Below are positions 1 through 11,450 of a stretch of DNA of 64,000 nucleotides, in pieces. The translations under genes were made by a program, and so were the position numbers. Position 1 is the first letter of the stretch; each line of letters opens with the position of its first letter. The stretch is from Proales similis (taxonomy: Eukaryota > Rotifera > Eurotatoria > Ploima > Proalidae), in the NCBI GenBank assembly GCA_019059635.1, contig JAGVRJ010000013.1, forward strand, positions 1,364,001 to 1,428,000. Direction: 5' to 3'. The notes beneath the pieces are model-generated. The model saw nothing but the letters and a program-made list of their open reading frames with translations, had not been told where the DNA came from and made no database searches.

Positions 1-1300
1 CCTCATAGGACGCTAACAGCAATTCTGGATACTTTTTTCCAAGATGAAAAGCGATCTTAAACGTTGAAGAAAAAAGTTTGCTACATGAGGAGACCAGTCC
101 ATCCATGTGACAATTCTGTTCTTAAGACGTTCCTCACAAAACTCTTTTTCTAACTTAAATGTCTCTCTGCTTTCGAGCAACCTATTTTTGTCGAACATTG
201 TCGATTTTGGAACCAAATTTTAAATAAGGTGAAAAAATACTCGTTTTGTTCATTGGAAGCACCGTATTCAAAGAAGATATCATCTTGTTCTAAGGCCTTT
301 TCTAGTATCCGAGAGTTGCGAGAGAAAAAACTTAAGAAATCTTCCGATTCCACAAGTTTTTGCCTCTCCTCTTCACTTATCTCAATTTTTGTCTTCACTA
401 AATATAAGAAAACTTGTCAAGATTTAAAACTTTTCACAAATATACACATTCCCAACCTGTTTCCTCATCTAGAGGCACTTGATTTTCTTCATCTGTGCGC
501 TTGAGCTCAGCGATCGGTTTACTTTCTTTGCTTCGTAAGCCTGTTTGAGTGTATGTTCCTGTTGAAGCAATACTATTTGTATCATCTTCTTCTACATTGT
601 CATAAGTCAGCACTAAATTTTGGTTAAAATTATTCAGCCTAATGACATTCTTAGGTGAAACAATCGCTACCATAATAATCCAATGGCTTGGCTATTTAAT
701 TGATCGAAACTGATTTAATTCTCTATTTCTTTTTATAGCATGAATTCTATGATTACCATCATGATCTATTTCAACATCCGTAGCAGGAGTTTGTGTCTCT
801 TTGGAATAGGTAACACTTTCTTGTGGCGGAATGTCAACAGTGTTCACTTGAGCCTTGCTCAGTGAAACAGGTCGTTTTCTGATAATGCCAACTAAACTCT
901 TGAATTAAGAAGGGCTAAGATCTAACTTGCATACGTTTTTGCCATCGACTTTGAAGTTCCGTTAACTGCTGGATGATGTGTTTGATCGGCATTCGTTCTA
1001 TCAGTTTCTGAATTTGGAGTGTCAGGAGTAAGACTTGAATGTACAACTGGCTTTGTCACTCCGATTTGAATCAACAACTGGTCCGGATCGACGCTAAGTT
1101 GAGCCGGTAATCCATTCGTTTGGTCTTTTTCAGTACTAGGCGAATTATTGGCTGCAGCCGCAGCAGCCGCGGCGGCCTTAAGGGATAAAATTTATTTAAA
1201 ATTTCAAATGCTCAAAAGAAGGAAGACGCATTCTGACTTTTTTTCGACGGATTTCTTCCAAACGGGCCTTTTTAAGCTCTAGCTCAGCCTTCTTGTCCAT
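1..1300 (-). CDS. DYNC1I: Cytoplasmic dynein intermediate chain (N-terminal part; runs off the left edge)
   Basis: Scaffold subunit of cytoplasmic dynein 1 that joins the heavy chains, light chains and dynactin. Translation starts at 1300 with a charged helix (MDKKAELELKKARLEEIRR), the p150Glued-binding N-terminal coiled coil of this family. A 61-nt intron follows, then an exon opening with eight or nine alanines and a serine/threonine/proline-rich linker. Further exons carry the conserved SYSKETQTP-like segment (here TVTYSKETQTPATD), the EEERQKL..SEDFLSFF..ILEKAL block, and the start of the WD40 propeller (VTWMDWSPH | YPELLLASYE across an intron ending near 50). The rest of the propeller lies outside the window, so the gene is partial by position, not broken. 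Introns are about 50-80 nt. The alanine tract is the only unusual part. Family assignment is secure from several ordered blocks; exact internal exon borders are approximate. Confidence 0.9.
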
Positions 1301-1585
1301 GATGCTCCTTCTAAACAAACTGACAGGCCAAAATTTATTATAATTGCTTTGAATGCTTTACTTCAAACGAGGCTAGTGGCCTCTCAACGCACTTGCTCGA
1401 TTTGATCATGAGAGCCACATATAGATGATGAGCCGCTCACGAAATAAAACTAACCTGGCCAGTGCACTTGCAATAACTGTTGACAATTGTTGCAGCTCAG
1501 CCGCATTTCTAAACCTTTCGAAAAAAAAGCCCGACCGTTAGATTAAAGCGATTTTGCCTGTTTAATGAAACATTTTATTTTTGTC
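1301..1585. other. Short intergenic gap, no gene seen
   Basis: About 285 bp between the start of the dynein intermediate chain gene and the stop of BRX1, both on the minus strand. It must hold the dynein gene promoter and 5' UTR and the BRX1 3' UTR. No coding signal was seen. Confidence 0.5.
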
Positions 1586-2440
1586 TCAAGAGTCAGTTTT
1601 GAATATTTCATTTGTTGGATCTGCAGCAAATATGTCTCCGTCTGTTCGACGAGAATCTCTGGACATTTTCTGCGCCAGGCGATTGTTATACTTGAACGAG
1701 GCATTTTGTTTGACTATGCGCCTCTTGAGCATTGGAGGAACGTAGTGCTCGTTCTCATAGAGGACCATTCCACCGAAACATCCGTCGAATATTTTTATCA
1801 GATTCAACACGAACCTCGGTCCGATCTCCACTAAGCTCGTTTCGGTCTCGTCCGAAATTTCATAGTTGCGAACCCAAATTTTGTTGTCTAGTACAGCAAA
1901 GTTCATTACTCGATCAACGAAAGGTTGCGACTTGGGATGGTGATTGGGCGTTCCAAAAGTCTGTGTGAATAGCTCCTTCAACAGTTTTAAATGAGGTTCT
2001 TCATTGAATCGTTGGTCGAAGGAAAGGATCGGGCGCGACCCCTTTAAACAGTTTCCAGCCATTCTCAGCTCTTCCATTGTGTGCAGATTCTCGATTAGAA
2101 AACGAGCCGACGGGCCGTGCGGTTGAGCGCTTATCCACATGTATGCATCCTGTTTGCGATGCATCTCAATGTAAAGGACTTTGTTGCAGTTCTTCATATC
2201 AGCTATCTCGGCCAGCTCGGTCAGACCATGCTTCCGGTCGAATTTGCTGTCGCTTTTGGAGTGAGGCATCATGGTTTTTAAATTTAATGCCACATGGCGT
2301 GCTAAATAGCTCACACCTCTTGAGGTGATCAACAGAACACGCTGTTTGTTCTTCCATTTTCCCTGACCAATGTCTTTCACCTTTTTGCTTTTCGCTCCGT
2401 TGGCTTTCTTGCTTTTTTTTATAACATTTTTGCTCTTCAT
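1586..2440 (-). CDS. BRIX1: Ribosome biogenesis protein BRX1 homologue (Brix domain)
   Basis: Nucleolar assembly factor for the 60S ribosomal subunit. It is a single 284-aa open frame without introns. A lysine-rich N-terminus (residues 1-30) is followed by the Brix domain: RVLLITSRGVSYLARHVALNLKTMMPHSK near residue 35, then KVLYIEMHRKQDAYMW and the family block GPSARFLIENLHTMEELRMAGNCLKGSRP with LSFDQRF. Further along come the IWVRNYEI segment and the LVEIGPRFVLNLIKIFDGCFGG block typical of BRX1 rather than of other Brix proteins such as IMP4, RPF1 or PPAN. Length is close to family size. The gene is head-to-head with ATP13A1, with start codons about 205 bp apart, so the two probably share a promoter region. 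The start at 2440 is the first ATG of the frame and is followed at once by the basic leader. Confidence 0.95.
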   Translation of the reverse strand: MKSKNVIKKSKKANGAKSKKVKDIGQGKWKNKQRVLLITSRGVSYLARHVALNLKTMMPHSKSDSKFDRKHGLTELAEIADMKNCNKVLYIEMHRKQDAYMWISAQPHGPSARFLIENLHTMEELRMAGNCLKGSRPILSFDQRFNEEPHLKLLKELFTQTFGTPNHHPKSQPFVDRVMNFAVLDNKIWVRNYEISDETETSLVEIGPRFVLNLIKIFDGCFGGMVLYENEHYVPPMLKRRIVKQNASFKYNNRLAQKMSRDSRRTDGDIFAADPTNEIFKTDS

Positions 2441-2644
2441 TTTCTAGCTTGGCTATTCGTTAGGCGACTTGTTTCGTGTTTTAGGGCTTGCCCGAGTTTT
2501 TATATGTATGCGAATGAGCGCGCGCTTCAACTTGATTATGAATATCGCATGTGCTCTTGTGGACCACTGATTGCATTGCAAGAGCATATGCGAACGACAA
2601 TACCAGTCGTATGCGTTCAGTTGATTCAGCACATAAACGAAGAG

Positions 2645-5600
2645 ATGAGCGTAAATAAGAAGTCAACGTTCAATGAAGAGATAGAGTCGATTCAACCGTA
2701 CAAGTTCCGGCCGTTTCTCCTTCACTTCAACATCAGTCCGTTCTTTATTGCTTACGCTGTCTGGTACTATGTGTGGCTGCAAGAGTTCGGCATCGAAGAG
2801 CATCCAGAGCTCGGCTTTGTTGTCACCGCTCTGATCGCCATTACTCAGATAGTTGTCTGCTTGTTCTGCTACTGGTTTGTAGAATTCCGCGTACTGCTTC
2901 AATGCTACAAGGTTCGTTTACCCGAGGAGGCAGAGGTGGTGCTCGTCAGACCGACGGCCAACAACGGCTTTTCTGAACTTGTCTATCTGCACAACAAATT
3001 CCTGCTTCAAGATGGCGCCAACAATGCGACTACAAAAAAGGTCATTTGGTTTGAATTTCAAAAGACCAAGTACATCCTGAACGAGGACGATCGTAAAACG
3101 TTCGCACCTCTAGAGTTCCCATTGAATCATTCTCTCCAGTACTACTTGAATTCAAAAGGCTACGCAGAATCAGAGCAGCGAATTCTCGACGCCTTGTCCT
3201 ATTACGGAAAGAATCGAATGGTCATGGACATACCCAAGTTTGTTGAGCTCTTCATTGAGCGCGCGACTGCTCCGTTCTTTGTGTTTCAAGTATTTTGCGT
3301 CTTGCTCTGGTGCTTGGACGAATACTGGTATTACAGTGTATTCACGCTTTTCATGCTCGTCTCGTTCGAATGCACGCTTGTCCAGCAGCAGTTGAAGAAC
3401 ATGCAAATGATTCGAAAAATGGGCAACAAGCCGTTCAACATATTGGTCTATCGTATGCGAAGATGGATCAGAATTCCGACTGACGAACTCCTGCCGGGTG
3501 ACATTTGCTCGGTGGGTCGAAATTTCGGTCTCAACAATGGCGGTGACGAGGAAGAAATCGGAGATAAGGACAAACAGTCGCATGCACTGCCTTGCGATAT
3601 GCTGCTGCTTCGGGGCCAATGCATAGTGAACGAATCGATGCTTACGGGCGAGTCGGTGCCTGTCATCAAGGAGCCGATTGAGTCCAGAAATGATTTGAGC
3701 GAAGTATTCGACCTACAGAATGACGGCAAATTGCACGTTCTTTCTGGAGGAACCACGATTGTGCAGCACACTGCACCGCCGAAAAACGACGCTGGCATGC
3801 GCGCCTCGGACAACGGCTGCATTGCGTATGTGCTGCGAACAGGCTTCAACACATCGCAGGGACGATTGCTTCGTACCATTCTATTCAGTGTGAAGCGAGT
3901 AACGGCAAACAATCTTGAAACGTTTCTCTTCATTTTGTTCTTGCTCATATTCGCGATCGCCGCCTCTGCCTATGTTTGGATCGAAGGCTGCAAGGATCCA
4001 TCGCGTAGCCGTTACAAGCTGCTTCTGGAATGCACTCTCATTCTTACGTCTGTCATTCCGCCCGAATTGCCTATTGAGCTCGCGTTGGCAGTCAACACAT
4101 CGCTCATATCACTGGCCAAGCAAGGAATATTTTGCACGGAGCCGTTTCGAATTCCGTTCGCCGGAAAGATCGATATCTGCTGTTTCGACAAGACCGGAAC
4201 ATTGACCAGCGACGATCTGGTTGTTGAAGGCGTTGCTGGAGTCAATCAAGACCCGTTCTCAATCACTAAAGTAGACGATCTGCCCGACGAAACAATTTAC
4301 ACGATGGCCACTTGCCAGACCCTGCTGAACATGCAGAATGAGCTGATCGGCGATCCGCTCGAGAAAGCCACTTTGGATGCGATCGATTGGACAGTGAGCA
4401 AAAATGACGTGGTCATGAGCAAAAAGACCAAATCGAGCGGAAATAGAGCGCACTCAATCGGCTGGAAGATTTTCCAGCGCTTTCACTTTTCAAGCGCCCT
4501 CAAACGCATGTCAGTGATCGCTGGCCACACTAAACCATCGTCACAAGAGGTTCACTACATCGCCACGTGCAAAGGTGCTCCTGAAGTTCTCAAGCCGATG
4601 ATGCGTAGCGTTCCGGAAAACTACGATGAGATTTACTTGCACTACGCTCGCGAAGGTGCGCGAGTTCTGAGTTTGGGCTTCAAAGAACTCGGCGCTCTTA
4701 GCCACCAGGATTTGAGGAACCAAACTCGCGAGGATGCCGAAAGCGATCTGACTTTTGCTGGATTCATAATAATCTCGTGTCCTCTCAAGTCGGACACGAA
4801 AGCAGTTGTGAAAGAAATCTGCAATTCAAGTCACCACGTTTGCATGATCACTGGCGACAATCCGCTGACTGCTTGCCACGTCGGCTCAATACTCAAGTTC
4901 ATAAGCAAAAAGAAAACATACGTTCTGACTGCCAAAAACGGTGACTGGGTCTGGCAGTCGATAGTAGACGAGCAGCTAGAGGAAAAGAAAGAGTTTGTGC
5001 TTCAGGCCAAGGACAAATCTTGTCATTTCTGTCTCACAGGCGATGTAAGCCTCCATTTTTATTTTCCACGCAGAAATTTCAATTCATTCGTCTCTTTTTT
5101 TTCTTAAAAAAGGGCTTTGATTACCTCTACCGGAACGAGCGAGCTTTCCTCAGCAAGTTCATTTCATCTGTGAAAATATTCGCTCGGGTTTCGCCCAAGC
5201 AAAAGGAGAATGTGATCACAATTCTGAAAGACCTCGGCTACGTGACGCTCATGTGCGGCGATGGTACAAATGATGTCGGTAAGTTTAAGTCTCAAAGTAC
5301 CCATAGATCGAATGAACAAGTTTTGGTTAAACTTGATTTCGCTAGGCGCGTTGAAACATTCTCATGTGGGTGTGGCACTTTTATCCAACCCAAAAGTGAA
5401 CGAAGAATACCAGGCTAAGCGTCAGGCTCGCATAGACGAGGCAAAGACAATTTCAAATGACATCAGGCGAAATTTCTCGCTCACTCAACGACCAAATGGT
5501 CAACAAAGCATCATTGAAGCTCAAGTAAACGCCCTTGAAACCGTTTACTATTCAAATTCAAAACTCAACCTTCAAACGTGCTTAATGAATTTCTGAAAGA

Positions 5601-6601
5601 AAAAACTCAGCTCGTTACTCAAAGAGCTCGAAGAAGCTGATCAAGCTCATATAGTCAAGCTAGGCGATGCTTCGATCGCCTCTCCATTCACTTACAAACA
5701 ATCTTCGATTCAATGCGGTATGCCATCACTAGCTTAGCTTTACAATTCCCTGACAGATTAAGCTGATCCCTTAAAATTTGCTTAGTTTGCGACATAATCA
5801 AGCAAGGAAGATGCACACTTGTGACTACGCTGCAAATGTTCAAAATCCTGGCCCTGAATGCGTTGATTCTCGCTTATAGCCAAAGTGTGCTCTATCTGGA
5901 CGGAGTGAAACTGAGCGATGGACAAGCCACAATGCAAGGACTCTTACTGGCCGGATGCTTTCTTTTCATTTCACGTTCCAAGGTTATATTTAATGCCCTC
6001 TTGGTCGCGCTCTTTGCTTTTCAATTTTTTTATCTTTAGCCGCTTAAAGTTTTATCCAAAGAACGTCCGCTGCCCAACATATTCAACGTCTACACCATTC
6101 TAACTGTTCTAGGTCAATTTGCTGTTCACCTCACAAGTCTGATTTATCTCGTGAACGGAGCTCACGAGCGTTCGCCCAAACCCGACGCCGACTTTGTTGA
6201 TTTGGAAGCTGAATTCAAGCCTTCGCTTCTCAACTCAACCGTTTACATTATATCGCTGGCTCTACAGGTGGCCACTTTTGGTATAAACTACAAAGGCCAT
6301 CCGTTCATGGAGAGTCTCCGCGAGAACAAGCCACTGTTCGGCAGCATTCTGTTCGCAGCTGGCGCCATCTATACTCTTGCGGCTCGAATAATGCCTGATC
6401 TCAACGAACAGTTTCAAATCGTCGAATTTCCTGACGAGGTATTTGCCCTTAATTTGCATTTTATGTTTGCTCGCTGTAGATTGCCAATTTAAGTTCCGTA
6501 ACATCGTTCTCATGGTTGTCACGCTTGACTTCATCGCCTGCTACATTCTTGACCGCGTTCTGGAGTTTCTGCTCGGGCATGCCAAGCTAAGACAAGCCTA
6601 G
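2645..6601 (+). CDS. ATP13A1: P5A-type ATPase, ER transmembrane-helix dislocase (ATP13A1)
   Basis: ER P-type ATPase that removes mis-inserted transmembrane helices. Seven exons are supported by phase and conservation: 2645-5044, 5113-5278, 5346-5524, 5600-5717, 5786-5982, 6040-6438 and 6494-6601. Visible motifs are [20 protein letters not shown] in the N-terminal membrane region, MLTGES (actuator), the P5A signature PPELP in TM4, the phosphorylation loop [10 protein letters not shown], and [10 protein letters not shown] at the hinge. After that come [26 protein letters not shown] and [11 protein letters not shown] of the C-terminal helices, ending in the short basic tail RQA. Start choice: an in-frame ATG at 2504 would add 47 residues that do not resemble the family, so ATG 2645 is preferred. 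The first 2.4 kb of coding sequence has no intron and all six introns lie in the last third. The last acceptor (6491-6493, AAG) was chosen because the alternative gives a stop. Confidence 0.93.
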
Positions 6602-6920
6602 GAATGAAGCTGAGTGCGTCGATTTTAGCCTTGGCACAATTCCACACGTACCAAGTCAATGCATCTGTTTTAAAAGCGACAATTTGAACCTTAAGCGTGT
6701 TTATCAGCCAAATGAAATTTTTCACCAGATCGAGACAAGCTGCTTGATGTCTGAGGATAACTTGTGGAAGTGAGCTAGAAAAGAGAAAATAAATAAAAAG
6801 TGCGCAATCCTTCAAATTGTATAAATGGTGGTTCTTTATTATCGATTAAAAATTGTAAAGTTGATTGATTCATTGATCCATTAAATGAGCCATAAAAAGG
6901 AGATTTTCTATACAATTTAG
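6602..6920. terminator. Convergent 3' ends of ATP13A1 and the kinesin gene
   Basis: Tail-to-tail gap of about 320 bp. AATAAA-type signals occur on the plus strand near 6785-6795 (for ATP13A1) and on the minus strand near 6833 (reads TTTATT on plus, for the kinesin gene). No coding signal. Confidence 0.5.
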
Positions 6921-9900
6921 TTAAGAGGAGAGCTTGATAAGATTGCCCGACTTGACACTGGCTTTCAAATCTTTAAAGGCACCCCAGAGACGCTCTTGCC
7001 AGTGATCCCACTCGAACGGCTGTCGGCAGCACAACTTCAACGCCATGCTCTCACTGATCATTTGGTAAAGACTGCCCAACACTTGCACTAGACCTTTGGC
7101 TTCAAGGTCACTCGAACCCGATGCCATCCTCAGCAGTTTGAAAGCGCCCTGCAGACGATGATGACACTGGAACACATAATTGAAGCCGTCGATGAGACCT
7201 TCGCACGACTCGTTTTCACCTCGGCTCTTCCACCAGTCGGTCTATTAAATGGAAGAATTGAAAAAAGTAGGAAAACGATGCGGTTCGCTAGTATTTACCC
7301 AAAATTGGCCTAGCAGTTGAATGAGCACATTGAACTGAACATTTGAAGTGAGTGAACTTTGTTGGTTAATAAACGGCTCGTAGACTGAGTGGAGACCGAG
7401 TCCATATTCGATCAGCAGCGAAGGGCCTAGCGAGTGCAGGTTGAGCGAGTTGCGATCTATCAATGGAGCAGACTCGTTCAAAAGAACGAATTGAGAGTAT
7501 TCTCGTAGTTGTTGCCGCAGCAGTTGCTCCACCTCATTTAACCTCTCTTCCCTCATTTCTGGATTATCCTGTTCGGTCTAAGTGTAAACAAGACTGGATT
7601 AGACGCTTCTCAGATGAGGACTTCAATTGAAAAGGTACCAACCATAACCAGTGCACTAATGGAATCTTGCAAGTTTGAAAGGCGTGATGCCACACTTTGA
7701 CGAAGCTCTTTGCCATTCGCCTTGATGCATTTTGTTGTCGATTTGAATGCGGTGAGCTGAGCCAAAGCCATCACGATCTTCATTCGACAATTTTCAATCT
7801 TTTCGGACGATGCCCGCTTTGAGTTTTGCATTTCTTCATGCAGCGCCTTCGCATTCAGCCAGATTCGGGCGTAGCAGTCCAAATAAAAATCTGTCGGCTT
7901 TTCAATCGACTCATCATCGTCACACAAAATATCTTGCTCTGCGCAAAGTTCACGTTTACGTGACACCACAACAAGAAAGCCAAGAAATCTGCTTACCACT
8001 CAAGAAATCAGAGATTGAGGCCAGAAACGAGAGACAGAATTCAACTGTCGTGCTGGTCGTCTCGGGTGTTTCAGGCTTATCGCCAAACAGTGAACGCGAC
8101 GAAACTACCGGAGTATTGGTTATTTCGTTAAATCGACACCTCTTGGCCGGCAGGCCATCGATCGTGTCTGTCCGTGCTGATTTGGGCAATGCCGGCGTGA
8201 GGAACACTGGTGCATCGCCCACGCCGCGCCCATTCAAGCTGTTTTCATCCGCATTGACTGAACTCATCTCCTCTTCCATGGCCAATCGGACCCTATTTAA
8301 AATGTTATGTTGACAAGTCGACGAGTGGTGAGCAAAAACGGTCGTGAATACTTTTCAGCCGGAAATCTCTCCTCGTTGTTCAGGTAATCATCGAGTGAAA
8401 TGGTGTCTGCGGTGAGCTCGAGGCCGGCCGCCTCTTCTGACCTGAGCGATGAGGCCACGCTATCCTCTTCGATGAATTTAGAATAGAGTTCCCTCAAGAG
8501 CCCGAGTCGGTACTCAAACGCATCCATGCCAAGAAGGGCCACTTGTTTGGTTCGTCGGTCGATCAGACAGATTGCATGAGTCCCTGCCAGACTGGGCACT
8601 TCGGTAACATCGTGCCGCTTGAATTCCTATTTAAATGAATAGTCTTAAGTCGAGGGGCTCAGGAGGAATGAGCTCAAAAGTCTTACCATTTCGATCGACA
8701 GGGCCGAACAGATTCTGTTTGCTTCGCTCAATTTGAGACTTATCGCAAACAGGCCGTTTGAGTGCGCGTGGGTTCGAACTAGCTGGTCGTGTGTGCTTGC
8801 AATTCTGCTCGAGTTCATTCGATTAAGTAAACGATGAGAGAGCTGAAGAGCCGGCGTTCTGCTCGGATTCGAAGGTGTCATGGGTTCGTCAAAGCTGGAA
8901 ATTTCTTTTTCGCTCATTTCCACTTCGAGGTCGGTCTCTTCCAAAGTGCTCTTGGCTTCTTGGAGTTTGTGTTCGATCAGCATTTTCTGGTCGATCATCT
9001 TCTTCAGCCTTTTCCTCGCCGATCTCTCCTTCTCCAAGTCCATTCTCATGCACTCGAGACTTTTCTCGTACTCGCTCCTGATCTGAGTGAGTTTTTGATC
9101 GCCGACTCGTTTAAATTTGCTCAACTCTTCATTGAGTCGTTTCTGCAGCAGCTCGTTCTGCTTTCGTTCAATCTCTTCTTTTGCGAACCTGTAATCTTTG
9201 AATTCGTTGGACGTGCTCAACTCGTCGTCTTTCAGACTGGTCGGGTTGTGAAAGCGGAAAAAGTGACTGCCGCCGAATATGATGCGATCGCCATGCTGTA
9301 GAGCGAGTTCTCCTTCGACTATCTCGCCGTTCAAATAGGTCACGTGGTTTTTGTCCAACTGCTTAATCGAGTATTCACTTTGCTTGTTTAATATGGCACA
9401 TTGAACAGGAGCAATCAGAGCGCCGCTTAGTTTTATGTCCACACGCTCGGCGTCGCGGCCGATCAGAGTCTGGATCGAGTCGCTTTTCACCTTGTAGATG
9501 AGCTTTTCGCTGAGAGAAGGGTCCTCGTTCAGATTAATTAGACAGCAATTGGTCACACTTGTCTCCTTTTCGTGCAGCACAAGCAAAGACTTTTCCAACT
9601 CGCAGAGCTCTTTCTGCTTCAGCTGCTCGGCTTCGTCTAGTTTGCGCTGCCATTCAGCTTCCATCCGACGCAGATTGAGCTCAAAGTCGATCTTTTGATC
9701 GTCAAGAGGCTTTTCTCGCCCGTCGGCCAGCCGCTCCTTGAAATTGTGCCGAGCCATGTTCGTTATGCAGGCCGTTTTGGCCGCGTATCTCAATGTGCAC
9801 AGAGTCTCGTCCACATATTGACTTGACGCGTTTACAGTGGCCAGCATGGCGGTGTTGGCATTGCCGCCCAGACTGTCCTTTAAAAGCCAGGTGAGAACCG

Positions 9901-10891
9901 ACTCTCTGTAAGGCAAGTAGCCAGCCGGCTGATTGGTTGACTGCCGCTCAGACAAGAGGCAGATGATTTTGCCAAGGGTGAGCAGCGACTTGTTTATGCA
10001 AGTGCTTTCACGAAATCTGGTCGCGTGCTTGTCTGTCATTGAAGTGTTCAGTCGCTCAGAGCCGGCCAAGTCGACCAGATTGATTCGGCTGGTGGCAAAC
10101 TGAACCACGCCGTCTCCTTGACACTCGAGCATCTGAGACAGATTTATTTGAAAGACGGAGTGAGATCGCGATGACTTTTGGTTCATGTTCGTTGACGCGG
10201 TCGCTCGTCTCTTGTTTCCCAAATTCAGCCAGGTGTTGGCATCTTTGGCGCTCTTGACTCCGAGCGAGAGCAGATTGACCACATACGGTCCGGTCTGAGG
10301 GTTCTCTCTCACCTGCAAATGCTTCTCGCTCATCGACGCTGGAGTTTTCGAGGTCGATCGAAGCAAATCGTAGATCCGCTCGTTGTAGATTTCAAAGTAG
10401 CTTATTTCAATGTGAGTGGTTTCGAAACAACGATTTCGTTCCTCTTGGCGCCGGTAGAGCTCTTGGAAGAAGCGTGGTATCAAGCCGGGCTGCTGGTCGG
10501 TGCCAATCATAGAATAGGTCTTGCCCGACCCGGTTTGTCCGTAGGCGAATATGGACACATTGAAGCCCTCATATGCCCGGTCGAGTAACGGAGCTCCTAT
10601 CAGCTCGTAGAGGCGTTTCTGGGATGAAGCATCTTCGCCCGTGATCACGTGGTCACATTTGAAACTGTGCTGCTTTTCGCCCGACTCCACGACCAGATGA
10701 TTCTCATCAACTACTTTGATCGATGAGCATGTCTCGACACCGTCCAGGCGTTCTTGGTGCGGTCGGACTCGAACGCCGACCGTGATTGCATTTTGTCTCT
10801 GACTTTCATCTTCGTTCAGTCTCATGCCAGACCGAATCGAAGTATCGCATCCAGAGAATTTCACTCTTTTAGGGGTGCACACAGACGTCAT
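6921..10891 (-). CDS. KIF14: Kinesin-3 family motor with FHA domain, KIF14/Klp38B-like
   Basis: Mitotic-type kinesin. The large first exon (10891-8687) encodes about 735 residues: the motor from roughly residue 35 to 390 with P-loop GQTGSGKTYSMIG, switch I NQKSSRSHSVF and switch II INLVDLAGSERL, then a neck and short coiled coil. An FHA domain follows at about 455-560 (TLIGRDAERVDIKLSG, YLNGEIVEGELALQHGDRI), then another coiled coil rich in E/K/R. Smaller exons follow after introns of about 60 nt; two acceptors read TTTAAATAG and TTTTAAATAG. The intron between exons 2 and 3 (59 nt, GTATTC donor) keeps the frame AEK|VRLAMEEE. The C-terminal part is helical, without recognised motifs, and ends KSGNLIKLSS. 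Motor plus FHA without a PH domain points to KIF14/Klp38B rather than KIF1 or KIF13. KIF14 acts with citron kinase in cytokinesis in other animals. Confidence 0.85.
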
Positions 10892-11450
10892 AGCTGTCAG
10901 TCCCAGAAATGGGCTGCCTTTCAGAAACTATGCAACAATTCACACACAACGACCTTCACTTCACCCGTTGACCCGACCATGACCACAAAAGTGTCTGCAT
11001 CGTTTCCCAATCGGGGTATTTAGGAGGCGCGAGGCCAACTCCAACCACCAGATGCTTGCCGGTATTGTGCAATCAGCCAATAGCTCTTGACTTGACGATC
11101 AGGAATGAACTCTTTGCAGCATAAAGTCTTGAGATATCACTTATTGATTCAGTGTGCCAGCATGAAAATAGAAAGGCCAGCCTAGGCTTGTCTTCGACTT
11201 GTTCATTTTGTCCGGGCAGAGAAAAAAGATCTTTTAGCTTATGCTGCTAGATTTGCAAAATAAGTCACAAATAGCACACACACACATAGCGGCAGCAGCA
11301 CTGCACGCTCAATTACAAAAGTCTCGTTTGTGAATGCGACGAAAAGAAAACTTGGCCGCATTCTCCAATAAATAAGTAGACGAACGGCAAGTCGCATTTG
11401 ATTCGAGTTAAACAAAACGAATAAACAGAAGAGAGAGAGAGAGAGAGAAA
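10892..11450. promoter_or_regulatory. Head-to-head intergenic region with GA tract in the FKBP6 leader
   Basis: About 560 bp between the divergent starts of the kinesin gene and the FKBP6-like gene. It contains a (GA)n tract at about 11429-11448 that ends two bases before the FKBP6-like start codon and a CA-rich run near 11275-11285. No open frame here looks real. Likely a bidirectional promoter. Confidence 0.45.
11429..11448. repeat. (GA)n tract in FKBP6 leader
   Basis: About nine GA units directly before the start codon at 11451. May be part of the promoter or 5' UTR. Confidence 0.8.

Noticed and set aside
2504-2644. Upstream start of ATP13A1
   Set aside because: The 47 extra residues do not resemble the family and would leave a gap of only about 63 bp to the BRX1 start; kept as an alternative only.
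8297-8358. A possible 22-nt intron in the kinesin gene
   Set aside because: A GTATTC donor at about 8357 with the same acceptor gives a normal 59-nt intron and the right phase.
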